Source: Gammaproteobacteria bacterium (GTDB lineage Bacteria; Pseudomonadota; Gammaproteobacteria; Pseudomonadales; UBA3067). From it: DNA of 7,034 nucleotides. The notes beneath the pieces are model-generated. The model worked only from the letters and a program-made list of their open reading frames with translations. It was not told the origin of the DNA and ran no database searches. Shown here one piece after another: positions 1 through 5,662 of this stretch. Made by a program: the position numbers and the translations under genes. Numbering within the stretch: position 1 is the first letter of the stretch; each line of letters opens with the position of its first letter. The stretch is from NCBI GenBank assembly GCA_019090565.1, contig JAHRVS010000078.1, positions 1-7,034 of the forward strand, in the 5' to 3' direction.

Positions 1-126
1 ATACATGCCTTGTCTGTGGAAAAGTTGGAGTTGCCTGAAGGTGCTTCAGGTGCGTTGGCAGGCTATATGATTAATGCAAATACAATAGAATTCAGCACTA
101 TTGAATCATTGTACAAGCGAGATTAG
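1..126 (+). CDS. C-terminal end of an unknown protein (5' end outside window)
   Basis: Frame 1 is open from the window edge to a TAG at 124-126 and gives 41 residues ending FSTIESLYKRD. No family is recognised and there is no clear membrane segment. A strong hairpin starts within 10 bases of the stop, which is what the end of a real transcription unit looks like and is the main support for this frame. The fragment is too short to name; its function needs the sequence to the left. Confidence 0.5.
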   Translation: MHALSVEKLELPEGASGALAGYMINANTIEFSTIESLYKRD

Positions 127-133
127 TCTAACG

Positions 134-173
134 AATATGGGTAAGTCGCGCGTTAGCCGCGACTTACCCTATT
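134..173 (+). terminator. Strong hairpin, probable terminator of the upstream gene
   Basis: GGGTAAGTCGCG (139-150) is exactly complementary to CGCGACTTACCC (158-169) around a 7-base loop. The stem continues through AATA/TATT if the T at 138 is bulged. There is no long T-run after the stem (TATTGTTG), so it is not a textbook intrinsic terminator, and it could work on either strand. Its position just after a stop codon favours termination. Confidence 0.55.
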
Positions 174-190
174 GTTGAACAAACCTGGTC

Positions 191-221
191 TTGACGACTA
201 TATATAGTAAATAATTAATAT
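191..221 (+). promoter_or_regulatory. Weak candidate sigma70 promoter for the membrane ORF / phhB pair
   Basis: TTGACG (191-196) resembles a -35 box and TAATAT (216-221) a -10 box, with a long 19-base spacer. The spacer begins with the palindrome ACTATATATAGT (197-208), which could be an operator or just AT-rich sequence. A purine-rich Shine-Dalgarno-like AGGGGAGAG follows at 229-237, but no start codon lies at the right distance after it. This is inference from pattern only. Confidence 0.25.
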
Positions 222-240
222 TTAAGTGAGGGGAGAGAAT

Positions 241-262
241 ACTATAAGGACACCCACTATCG
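241..262 (+). repeat. 22-base dispersed repeat, copy 1
   Basis: The first 20 bases are ACTATAAGGACACCCACTAT. It matches copies at 2002-2023 and 2219-2240 at 19 of 22 positions each. Each copy begins with ACTAT and has a second ACTAT 10 bases further on. It is followed about 20 bases later by the perfect palindrome CAACAAGCTTGTTG (282-295). From memory, GGACACCCAC-type sequences often accompany REP-associated/IS200-like transposases of gammaproteobacteria, and remnants of such a transposase lie at 5361-6402. It lies exactly where the membrane ORF loses its expected 5' end. Confidence 0.65.
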
Positions 263-299
263 TTGCCTTTGTACGGCGCAACAACAAGCTTGTTGGTGT

Positions 300-662
300 T
301 TGGGGGGGTTGCTTTTTTGTTTACACTGGTCAAATAGTTACAACCCACCTGATCAGTCCAGTAATATGCTAATTGTTCTTGTCGGGTGTTTGGGAGCGTT
401 TACCTCGCTATTGCAAAGATGCTTAAGTGAGGTTGTAATCGCGGAATATCACCCAAAGTTGTACTGCATCACAATCGGAGTTCTTAAGGTAATAATTGGC
501 GGAATATTTGGGGATGTCACCTATTGGTTAATAAAGTCGAATATGCTTATGGGGTTTGCTGCCGATTATTTATGGCATATGTTAGTTTTTTCTTACATTT
601 CTGGCATCAACGAGAGATTTATCCCAGACAAATTATCTAAAGTCGCCAAAACAAATGAATAG
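300..662 (+). CDS. Small membrane protein, probably a 5'-truncated remnant of a larger one
   Basis: The frame is open from 219 but has no ATG until 366. TTG at 300 (120 residues) and ATG at 366 (98 residues) are both possible starts, and neither has a good ribosome binding site. Two to three hydrophobic segments are visible, around residues 22-42, 57-78 and 80-104. The pattern GAFTSLLQR, then a GG-I-GD helix, then INERFIPD near the end resembles the C-terminal membrane part of larger uncharacterised bacterial proteins that end in (S)ERxxPD; this is recognition from memory. In-frame hydrophobic sequence before residue 22 suggests the family homology starts upstream of 366. Repeat copy 1 sits where the original start should be. 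The stop is 9 bases before the phhB start, so the two are probably co-transcribed. Function unknown. Confidence 0.5.
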   Translation: MGGLLFCLHWSNSYNPPDQSSNMLIVLVGCLGAFTSLLQRCLSEVVIAEYHPKLYCITIGVLKVIIGGIFGDVTYWLIKSNMLMGFAADYLWHMLVFSYISGINERFIPDKLSKVAKTNE

Positions 663-671
663 GATAGACTT

Positions 672-992
672 ATGAAGTTAGAGAAATACAATCAACAGCA
701 AATCACAGATTTACTCGCTGACCTTAACTCTGAGAATGATGGGTGGTTTTTAGAGGATGAAAAGGTCACAAAATTATACACTTTTCAAGATTTCGTGTCG
801 GCTTTCGGATTTATGTCAATGTCAGCAATTTACGCGGAAAAAGTTAATCATCATCCAGAATGGTTCAATGTTTATAATAAAGTCAAAGTTCAATTGACCA
901 CTCATGATGTTTCTGGTATTTCATACAAAGATGTTGACTTGGCTAAGCAAATGGATATCTACGCAGATTATCTAACAAGCGACTGTGATTAA
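672..992 (+). CDS. phhB: Pterin-4a-carbinolamine dehydratase
   Basis: This 106-residue protein has the usual length for the family. It dehydrates 4a-hydroxytetrahydrobiopterin to quinonoid dihydropterin, recycling the cofactor used by aromatic amino acid hydroxylases such as PhhA; related proteins also have other roles, including as transcriptional coactivators (DCoH). The family signature is complete: E56-x3-H60-H61-P62, five residues, Y68, nine residues, H78, then an acidic residue further on. H60, H61 and H78 match the catalytic histidines. The ATG at 672 is preceded by AGGATAG at 661-667, a fair ribosome binding site, 9 bases after the upstream stop. It is cytoplasmic, with no signal or membrane segment. 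No phenylalanine hydroxylase gene is visible beside it. A decayed transposase begins 25 bases after the stop, so the gene escaped disruption narrowly. Confidence 0.93.
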   Translation: MKLEKYNQQQITDLLADLNSENDGWFLEDEKVTKLYTFQDFVSAFGFMSMSAIYAEKVNHHPEWFNVYNKVKVQLTTHDVSGISYKDVDLAKQMDIYADYLTSDCD

Positions 993-1017
993 AAACAACC
1001 CTTCCTGCGCATAATAT

Positions 1018-1576
1018 TTAGTTCATTTGCCACTCCTGATTATTGCGAATCATTGTGTTCAAAATCGCCATCATCATCCTCCGCATGCAAGCAGTAATGG
1101 CGACTTTTTTATGTTTCCCTTGTGCTACTAGCCGCTGATGAAATACCTTCATGATTGGGTTGTGCTGAATAGCCGATAGCATAGCCATATACAGTACGGT
1201 TTTTATCGGTGCTCGGCTACCTCGTATGCGTCGCTTGCCTCTCATTTGTCCACTATCTCGATTGAAGGGGGCAGGCCACACAGCGCTGAGATCTCGCTAT
1301 TGGATAGCTCTCCAAGCTCTGGTAGCTCACCTAACGGTGTGTATGCAACGCCATCACCAATACCGGGAGCAGAGCTTGAAACCTCATAAGTGCGCTGCCA
1401 TTCAGTGACCAGCTGAACTTCGTTTGTGAGACGGCCGTTAATCCATGCGATCTCTTTATCGAGCACCTTCAATAAACGCTTATGGGACGCCGTTAATATT
1501 TTGGGGGCTTTATGCTGCCGATTAAGCTCTTGTGTTCTTGCTTCGTTTAGTTGACGCTTTCTAGCCAGAGAACAAC
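1018..1576 (-). pseudogene. IS110/IS1111-family transposase, 5'-truncated and frameshifted
   Basis: Reading the minus strand, recognisable sequence starts near 1570 (LARKRQLNEARTQELNR), passes through VLDKEIAWINGRL and the helix-hairpin-helix SAPGIGDGVAY of the Transposase_20 domain, and reaches SALCGLP near 1270. There the frame breaks: the expected GLAPFNRDSGQ continues in another frame to the stop at 1018-1020 (NNQEWQMN). The break lies in a C-run (minus strand CTGCCCCCTTC), as if one G of an original GCC were lost. The N-terminal DEDD catalytic domain, over a hundred residues in intact members, is missing, so it cannot transpose. The truncated end abuts TTAAGGACCCCC at 1577-1588, which resembles the dispersed repeat. 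Confident of the family, less so of the exact 5' edge. Confidence 0.85.
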
Positions 1577-1651
1577 TTAAGGACCCCCAAAAAAATTTTG
1601 ACCTATTCGGTTAGCCCCGTTAGTCTTTTGGTTTAGAGAGCATCTTAACGC

Positions 1652-1665
1652 CACCCAGAAGGGTG
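1652..1665. other. Short hairpin in the gap before the CPXCG gene
   Basis: CACCC-AGAA-GGGTG forms a small perfect stem-loop, flanked by AGAG(CA) at 1637-1642 and TGCTCT at 1667-1672 that could extend it imperfectly. It lies in the 144-base stretch between the transposase remnant and the CPXCG gene, which otherwise shows nothing identifiable. It could be a weak terminator or a leader structure. Confidence 0.3.
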
Positions 1666-1720
1666 TTGCTCTACCCTGATAACTGTTATGTATCGAGCTG
1701 CATAGGTTAACTAAAAGGTT

Positions 1721-1915
1721 ATGGAGTTTTTGACGGAACAAGTTGTTAGCTGCCCATATTGTGGGGAGGCGATCGAGGTGTTAATAGACCACCAAGAAGC
1801 GGGACACCAGTATATTGAAGATTGCCAGGTATGCTGTAAGCCGATTATATTCAATGTGGCTTTAGGTTCATTGGGTAACTTATCTGTATCGGTGCGAGAT
1901 GAAAATGAGGCGTAG
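1721..1915 (+). CDS. CPXCG-motif cysteine-rich small protein
   Basis: This 64-residue protein appears full length. C11-P-Y-C14-G near the start and C35-Q-V-C38-C39 further on, joined by the conserved stretch YIEDCQVCCKPI, are the hallmarks of the Cys_rich_CPXCG family. The paired cysteines suggest a zinc-ribbon-like metal site. No biochemical role is firmly established for the family that I know of. The protein is cytoplasmic by appearance. The ATG at 1721 gives the usual short lead before the first cysteine pair. An AAAAGG stretch ends only 2 bases before it, unusually close for a ribosome binding site, so translation may be weak or may start slightly differently (TTG at 1730 is not in a better context). 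The gene stands alone between transposase remnants, with repeat copy 2 starting 87 bases after its stop. Confidence 0.85.
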   Translation: MEFLTEQVVSCPYCGEAIEVLIDHQEAGHQYIEDCQVCCKPIIFNVALGSLGNLSVSVRDENEA

Positions 1916-2001
1916 TAATCTGGTAGTACCCTTACTATTTCAGTTCAAATGTACTGAGCTCCGCCAATAGCCATAGGTATTAGAAATGACCCGCGCCGGA
2001 T

Positions 2002-2023
2002 ACTATTAGGGCACCCACTATAG
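2002..2023 (+). repeat. 22-base dispersed repeat, copy 2
   Basis: ACTATTAGGGCACCCACTAT followed by AG. It differs from copy 1 at 3 of 22 positions and keeps both ACTAT ends 10 bases apart. It lies in the gap after the CPXCG gene, in the same orientation as the other copies. Confidence 0.65.
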
Positions 2024-2218
2024 CTGCGATTTCTCTACAACCCTTATGGTTGGGCCACTCTGAACATTCTGGTAATGTGGCAGTACAAAAGAACCCAGCC
2101 AATCAGTGTGATTCTTAACTTAAGCAAGCACGCTTAAAACCCCTAAGTGGCAGTTGTTCTGCTCCTTTATCCGAAGGCATTCCTTTTACACGGCAGGGTT
2201 GTTTTGACTTGGTCTAAC

Positions 2219-2240
2219 ACTATAAGAACACCCACTATAA
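2219..2240 (+). repeat. 22-base dispersed repeat, copy 3, at the istB truncation point
   Basis: ACTATAAGAACACCCACTAT followed by AA. It differs from copy 1 at 3 of 22 positions. IstB-like protein sequence becomes recognisable only about 12 bases after it, so the repeat marks the broken 5' end of istB. The palindrome AAAGCGCTTT (2247-2256) follows, partly inside the istB remnant. Confidence 0.65.
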
Positions 2241-2251
2241 TTGCTGAAAGC

Positions 2252-2587
2252 GCTTTGGTTCAACAGTTACAAAAAGCGAAACAGGAGTTAAGGCTCGAAG
2301 ACGCACTTATTAAGTTAGATAAACATGCCATGCTCATTTTGGACGGCATTGGGTATATCCGAAAGACAGGCCCAGAAACTGGGGTGTTGTTTGAATTGAT
2401 CGCATATCGATACGAGCGACACAGTTTAATCATCAGTTCAAATCAATCATTCGAAGATTGGGATCAGTTGTTTGACGATACTGTCATGACAGTTGTTGCC
2501 AACGATCGACTGGTGCATCACGCGACAATCATTCAATGCATAGGAGAAAGTTACCGACGAAAGACGTCACTTAAAACGAGAAAATAA
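2252..2587 (+). pseudogene. istB: IstB (IS21-family helper ATPase), 5'-truncated remnant
   Basis: The last 110 or so residues match IstB, the AAA+ ATPase that assists the IS21 transposase IstA: ALVQQLQKAKQELRLEDAL, the Walker B region MLILDGIGY, ETGVLFELIAYRYERHSLII, SNQSFEDWD, and the C-terminal DRLVHHATIIQCIGESYRRK. Intact members have about 250 residues, so the N-terminal half with the Walker A nucleotide-binding loop is gone. Within Walker B the usual LILDD is LILDG, replacing an acidic residue expected to matter for ATP hydrolysis, and the usual MTVAAIDRL reads MTVVANDRL; both are consistent with decay. No istA is present. The natural stop is at 2585-2587. Any protein made from the GTG at 2147 would carry an unrelated leader encoded partly by repeat copy 3. 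Confidence 0.88.
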
Positions 2588-2646
2588 GAGCCTCGTCAAC
2601 CGGCCCAGTTAATTGGCGCTGTACCGGGCAAGATAGTTGAGGCTCT
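2587..2646 (+). terminator. Stem-loop overlapping the istB stop, possible terminator
   Basis: AGAGCCTC (2587-2594) pairs with GAGGCTCT (2639-2646), and an inner GCCC (2603-2606) can pair with GGGC (2626-2629). The sequence after it (ATAATTTTCAT) contains a short T-run. It may end transcription from the left before the secreted-protein genes, or be a residue of the insertion element. Confidence 0.4.
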
Positions 2647-2703
2647 ATAATTTTCATGCGGCAATTATATCACGCCTATTAAGAAGCTGGGTCAATAACT
2701 ATG

Positions 2704-2715
2704 CCACTATAGTGG
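2704..2715. promoter_or_regulatory. Perfect 12-base palindrome upstream of the secreted-protein genes
   Basis: CCACTATAGTGG is an exact palindrome 13 bases upstream of the candidate -35 box at 2728. Its left half, CCACTATAG, is the same as the end of repeat copy 2. It could be an operator, or a rearranged piece of the repeat. Confidence 0.3.
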
Positions 2716-2727
2716 TTACAAAAATTA

Positions 2728-2757
2728 TTGGTAAATATAGAGCATTGGTGCTAAATA
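2728..2757 (+). promoter_or_regulatory. Candidate sigma70 promoter of the 2808 gene
   Basis: TTGGTA (2728-2733) as -35 and TAAATA (2752-2757) as -10 are 18 bases apart, with an extended -10 TG at 2749-2750. They lie about 50 bases before the ATG at 2808, which has a good ribosome binding site AAGGA at 2795-2799. Found by eye; not scored. Confidence 0.4.
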
Positions 2758-2807
2758 CTCTATTTGATAAATGAAGCCTATCTCACATTAAATTAAGGAC
2801 AAACTTT

Positions 2808-3845
2808 ATGAAAGTTTTAGCATTACTATTGGTGAGTATACTTTCTCTGCCTGTGTCTGCATCTGGTATTGACTTATCCTCAAATTACGCCACTATCAAT
2901 GGTTTTAAGCTGAAGCATAGGTTCTTATCGAATAAAAATGGCGTTTATAATAGCGGCGTGGATTTACATGGAACAAATGATGGTTTTCGGACAGTTGTTT
3001 ACTTACGAGATGCCAGCACAAAAAACATTCCATCAGAGTACTTAGACTCTCACCGAAAATGGAAGAAGCTTGTAAAAAACACCACCATCGGACATTACAT
3101 GAATATTAAAATAAACTGTACGACTTTACCGGATTTTGTAAGTGGCAGTGGAGCGCCTAATTCCGGGCAGAGTATAGCTTTTAAGCTTCACTCTCGCTCT
3201 AACGGTGATTGTAAGCTTATATCGGTTCAAGAATTTCCGGGTGATGATTCAATTGGTCCAGTGACTGATTCTGACACAAGTGCTAATGAGATAATAGAAT
3301 TTGCTGATACTGGCGATACGGTTGGCATGACCGCACTTGCCGTTGATATTGGCGATACTGTGAGTTACAGCTTGTCTGAAGATGCTAATGGCCGTTTTTC
3401 AATAAACAGTACTAGCGGGGTGGTTACCGTAGCCGACGGTTCCTTGTTGGAGCAATCAGTTAGTTCGTCCCACAATATCACCGTTCTAGCAACAAGCTCC
3501 GATAGCTCAATCTCTAATAACACATTTTCTATTACCGTGTTAAATAGTTTTTCAGGCTGCCAGGTTGTCCCAGGTGAAACTAGCACAGCTACCTACACGA
3601 TTGAATGGGACCGACTTAGCTATGCAGGTCTCGCAGGGTTTAAAATTTATTATGGGAGCAATGAAGCATTAGGAAAAGATAATGCGATAGGAAGTTTCGA
3701 GGTGAGTGGCGATGTCGCTAGTTCAAATTTTTCTCCCAATGAGTATGGTTTCTTAACTTGTGATTTAGTCTACCTAGCCGTAACAAGCACTGGTGACCGA
3801 GATGAATCATTTCTTTCAAATACTACTTTGATTATCGTCGAATAA
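2808..3845 (+). CDS. Secreted protein with cadherin-like and fibronectin-III-like domains
   Basis: This 345-residue protein starts with a clear Sec signal peptide (MKVLALLLVSILSLPVSA, cleavage likely after A18). Residues 19-145 form a region I do not recognise, with two cysteines (C104, C135) that could pair. Residues about 157-244 resemble a bacterial cadherin-like repeat: DTGDTVGMTALAVD, then DTVSYSLSEDANGRFSI, then SGVVTVADG, a layout common in large adhesins. Residues about 250-345 resemble a fibronectin-III domain (YTIEWDR, LAGFKIYYGS, VYLAVTSTGDRDES), with C251 and C318 as a possible disulfide. AAGGA lies 8 bases before the ATG. There is no membrane anchor, so the product is probably periplasmic or released. 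Single copies of domains usually found in long repeats suggest a compact binding module. The gene is followed after 73 bases by the beta-helix gene on the same strand. Confidence 0.75.
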   Translation: MKVLALLLVSILSLPVSASGIDLSSNYATINGFKLKHRFLSNKNGVYNSGVDLHGTNDGFRTVVYLRDASTKNIPSEYLDSHRKWKKLVKNTTIGHYMNIKINCTTLPDFVSGSGAPNSGQSIAFKLHSRSNGDCKLISVQEFPGDDSIGPVTDSDTSANEIIEFADTGDTVGMTALAVDIGDTVSYSLSEDANGRFSINSTSGVVTVADGSLLEQSVSSSHNITVLATSSDSSISNNTFSITVLNSFSGCQVVPGETSTATYTIEWDRLSYAGLAGFKIYYGSNEALGKDNAIGSFEVSGDVASSNFSPNEYGFLTCDLVYLAVTSTGDRDESFLSNTTLIIVE

Positions 3846-3865
3846 GTTCATTAAATGAATGAATG

Positions 3866-3897
3866 TTGACAAAACTACATTTCGTTCTGAGTAAATT
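3866..3897 (+). promoter_or_regulatory. Possible weak promoter before the beta-helix gene
   Basis: A perfect -35 hexamer TTGACA (3866-3871) is present, but the best -10 match, TAAATT (3892-3897), is 20 bases away, which is too far for a strong promoter. The beta-helix gene may therefore be read mainly from the promoter upstream of 2808, with this as a secondary start. The ribosome binding site before 3919 is also poor (TAGAG at 3904-3908). Confidence 0.2.
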
Positions 3898-3918
3898 AAC
3901 AAGTAGAGTTTAAAGCCC

Positions 3919-5382
3919 ATGAAGAGATTTTTTAAAATACCGATCTATTTAATCGGAATTTCCTGCCTGCCCGCCCAAGCGGCTGATTATTATGTTTCAA
4001 CGGCGAATGGTGCAAGTGATAACAATCCAGGGACACAAAGTAGCCCTTGGGCTTCACCACAAGAAGCAGCTAGAACCGCCATTTCTGGTGATACCGTTAA
4101 TTTTGAAGACGGCACATGGGATTTAGACGATATAGTCAGGTTTAAAAATAAAGGCACTGCAACCAATCCTATTGTTTTCAGATCAGTCAACTTACACGGC
4201 GCAAAGCTAAAACTTCCTAATACCGTTGTTGGCTTAGGAGACGCTTTATTTTCTATTGGTATTTTTCAGGACGGCAGCTGGAAAGAAGAGCAAGAAATGT
4301 ATATTGTTATAGATGGGCTTGATTTAGAAGGTGGCAGAAGACACACTATTCAAGCAACTGGTGGCGGACAACTCACCATAAAGAATTGTAAAATCCACCA
4401 CTCAGGAAATGATCCGATAAAAATAAATTCCGCTGCAGATTATGTATTAATAGAGAATAATGAAATCTATGAATCTGGGGTAGGTGAAAAACAAGTTTGT
4501 AGCGAGACACATGCGTGTAATTCAGATGGCATTGATATAACCAGTTCTGATTTTGTAACTGTTAGAGGGAATCATATTCATGATATTGCCTCATGGGGGG
4601 TATACACTAAAAAAGGCAGTAAAAATACCATCATTGAAAATAATATCATTCATGACACTTATGAGGGCGGGATTGGATTAGGCGAATCAACGGTCACTTA
4701 TGATGCTATCGCCCGTAATAATATTTTATATAATATTGATCACTCCTGTTTGCAATTTTCAGGTGGTAAAGAGAGCAAGTTTTACAATAATACCTGTTAC
4801 AATGTTTCGCGTGTTTTTGGCTCCAATTGGGCTGGAATGAGAGTAGCCCCAGCAGAGCATACTGCTGGGGCTAAAGAAGGCGATGATAAATATTCTCGCA
4901 ATATAGAATTTTATAACAACGTTATTGTTTTAAATAATTCTGACGGATATTGTTTTAAAGCGAGTGACCCAAGTTTTGCTGGCACAGGAAAAGCCGCTCA
5001 CATCGCTCAAATGAAAATGGATAATAATTTATGTTATAACCTCAGCGGAAGTAGCAACTATTTTTGGAAATTTGAGGGTAAGGTTCAATCCGGGATTGAT
5101 GCTTGGCGTAGTTACACAAATGAGTTAGGAACTGCTCAAAGTACTAGTGATATTGTTGGTTTAGCGCCAGAGTTTGTGCAAGTGAGCAATGAAAATAGTG
5201 ACGATTTATTTCTTCCAGGGGATTTCTCTCCTCTTATCGATAGCGGGATCGATCTTAGCGAAGATGTTGCAAAAGACTACTATGGATTTAATCGGGAAAC
5301 GAATGCTTTTGATATTGGTGCCGTTGAAAATACACGAAACGTAATGCCAACACCGATCAATATAAGATCACGGAAAAACTAG
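3919..5382 (+). CDS. Secreted right-handed parallel beta-helix protein (polysaccharide-lyase-like)
   Basis: The 487-residue product has a signal peptide ending LPAQA, with cleavage likely after A21. ADYYVSTANGASDNNPGTQSSPWASPQEA (residues 22-50, quoted in part: YYVSTANG, NNPGTQSSPW) followed by GDTV and DGTW is the DUF1565-type opening of many secreted beta-helix carbohydrate-active proteins. From about 130 to 375 short units repeat (LTIKNCKIHHSG, VLIENNEIYESG, VTVRGNHIHDI, TIIENNIIHDT, AIARNNILYNI), typical PbH1 coils. DIGAVE at 465-470 is a usual end for such proteins. Cysteines 194, 200, 277, 293, 345 and 372 could form disulfides. It may bind or cleave an acidic polysaccharide; no lyase family or catalytic set can be assigned by eye. 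The last 10 or so codons and the TAG appear to come from a transposase remnant read in another frame, so the original C-terminus may be lost. Confidence 0.8.
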   Translation: MKRFFKIPIYLIGISCLPAQAADYYVSTANGASDNNPGTQSSPWASPQEAARTAISGDTVNFEDGTWDLDDIVRFKNKGTATNPIVFRSVNLHGAKLKLPNTVVGLGDALFSIGIFQDGSWKEEQEMYIVIDGLDLEGGRRHTIQATGGGQLTIKNCKIHHSGNDPIKINSAADYVLIENNEIYESGVGEKQVCSETHACNSDGIDITSSDFVTVRGNHIHDIASWGVYTKKGSKNTIIENNIIHDTYEGGIGLGESTVTYDAIARNNILYNIDHSCLQFSGGKESKFYNNTCYNVSRVFGSNWAGMRVAPAEHTAGAKEGDDKYSRNIEFYNNVIVLNNSDGYCFKASDPSFAGTGKAAHIAQMKMDNNLCYNLSGSSNYFWKFEGKVQSGIDAWRSYTNELGTAQSTSDIVGLAPEFVQVSNENSDDLFLPGDFSPLIDSGIDLSEDVAKDYYGFNRETNAFDIGAVENTRNVMPTPINIRSRKN

Positions 5383-5662
5383 AATTTGGTCGACTGGACG
5401 GGGCGTAGGCTTAAACAAGATAAACGCGGGGCCATCGATAGTGAATTACCGCCCATTCTACAGCGTTTAGGCATTCAGCCTGAAAACTGGATTGATGTCG
5501 TTTTTCATTTTCATAAATATTTTCTTGACGCAGCGGGTACAGTCTCTTCTCTTGAGCAATTCAGAGAAAAGAAAAGTCGACAGCGATCTGAGCAAAGGGG
5601 GTGCAGAAGAAGCTCTTGTTTTGATTAAGGGGAAGGGGGCTTCGAAGAAACTCTACGGTTAG
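5361..5662 (+). pseudogene. C-terminal remnant of a REP-associated (Y1-type) transposase
   Basis: Sequence typical of the C-terminal part of REP-associated tyrosine transposases is read in three successive frames. YKITEKLE (5361-5384) overlaps the end of the beta-helix ORF out of frame. After one extra T at 5385-5387 comes LVDWTGRRLKQDKRGAIDSE and then LPPILQRLGIQPENW, continuing to SSLEQFREKK near 5570. A second shift leads to a KGKGASKKLYG ending at the TAG at 5660-5662. The frame from TTG 5386 to 5628 is the longest piece but has no start signal of its own. The N-terminal Y1 domain with the HUH motif and catalytic tyrosine is absent, so the piece is dead. Family identified from memory of the LVDWTGR...DKRGAI signature; the left edge is uncertain by tens of bases. 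Confidence 0.8.

Larger units (their letters stand above)
1916..2251. other. Gene-free stretch with two repeat copies and small hairpins
   Basis: No convincing gene was found here. It holds repeat copies 2 and 3, a small hairpin CAACC-CTTAT-GGTTG (2038-2052) about 15 bases after copy 2, and TTAAGC-AAGCAC-GCTTAA (2120-2137). A frame open from a GTG at 2147 runs into the istB remnant, but its first 35 or so residues do not match IstB and pass straight through repeat copy 3, so it is probably not a real gene start. Confidence 0.5.

Noticed and set aside
1226..1408. Plus-strand open frame over the IS110/IS1111 remnant
   Set aside because: The opposite strand encodes recognisable transposase on both sides of the frameshift; the plus-strand peptide has no features.
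1621..1685. tRNA-like stretch on the minus strand (GGGTAGAGCAAC...CCTTCTGGG)
   Set aside because: It resembles a D-arm followed by a TCT anticodon, but the apparent anticodon stem closes on a 4-base loop, the 7-base-loop version does not pair, and there is no T-arm or acceptor stem.
2147..2251. GTG-started N-terminal extension of the istB frame
   Set aside because: The first 35 or so residues do not resemble IstB, lack Walker A and translate straight through repeat copy 3; it is an accidental open frame.
2587..2646. attC-like reading of the hairpin after istB (GTCAAC...GTTGAG)
   Set aside because: The boxes do not fit RYYYAAC and GTTRRRY, and the structure is explained as well by a simple terminator or insertion-element residue.
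3365..3586. Minus-strand open frame inside the cadherin-like gene
   Set aside because: It lies opposite a clear coding sequence with a signal peptide and recognisable domains, and has no similarity or start signal of its own.
3990..4190. Minus-strand open frame inside the beta-helix gene
   Set aside because: It is the reverse of a well-supported coding region and matches no family I know.
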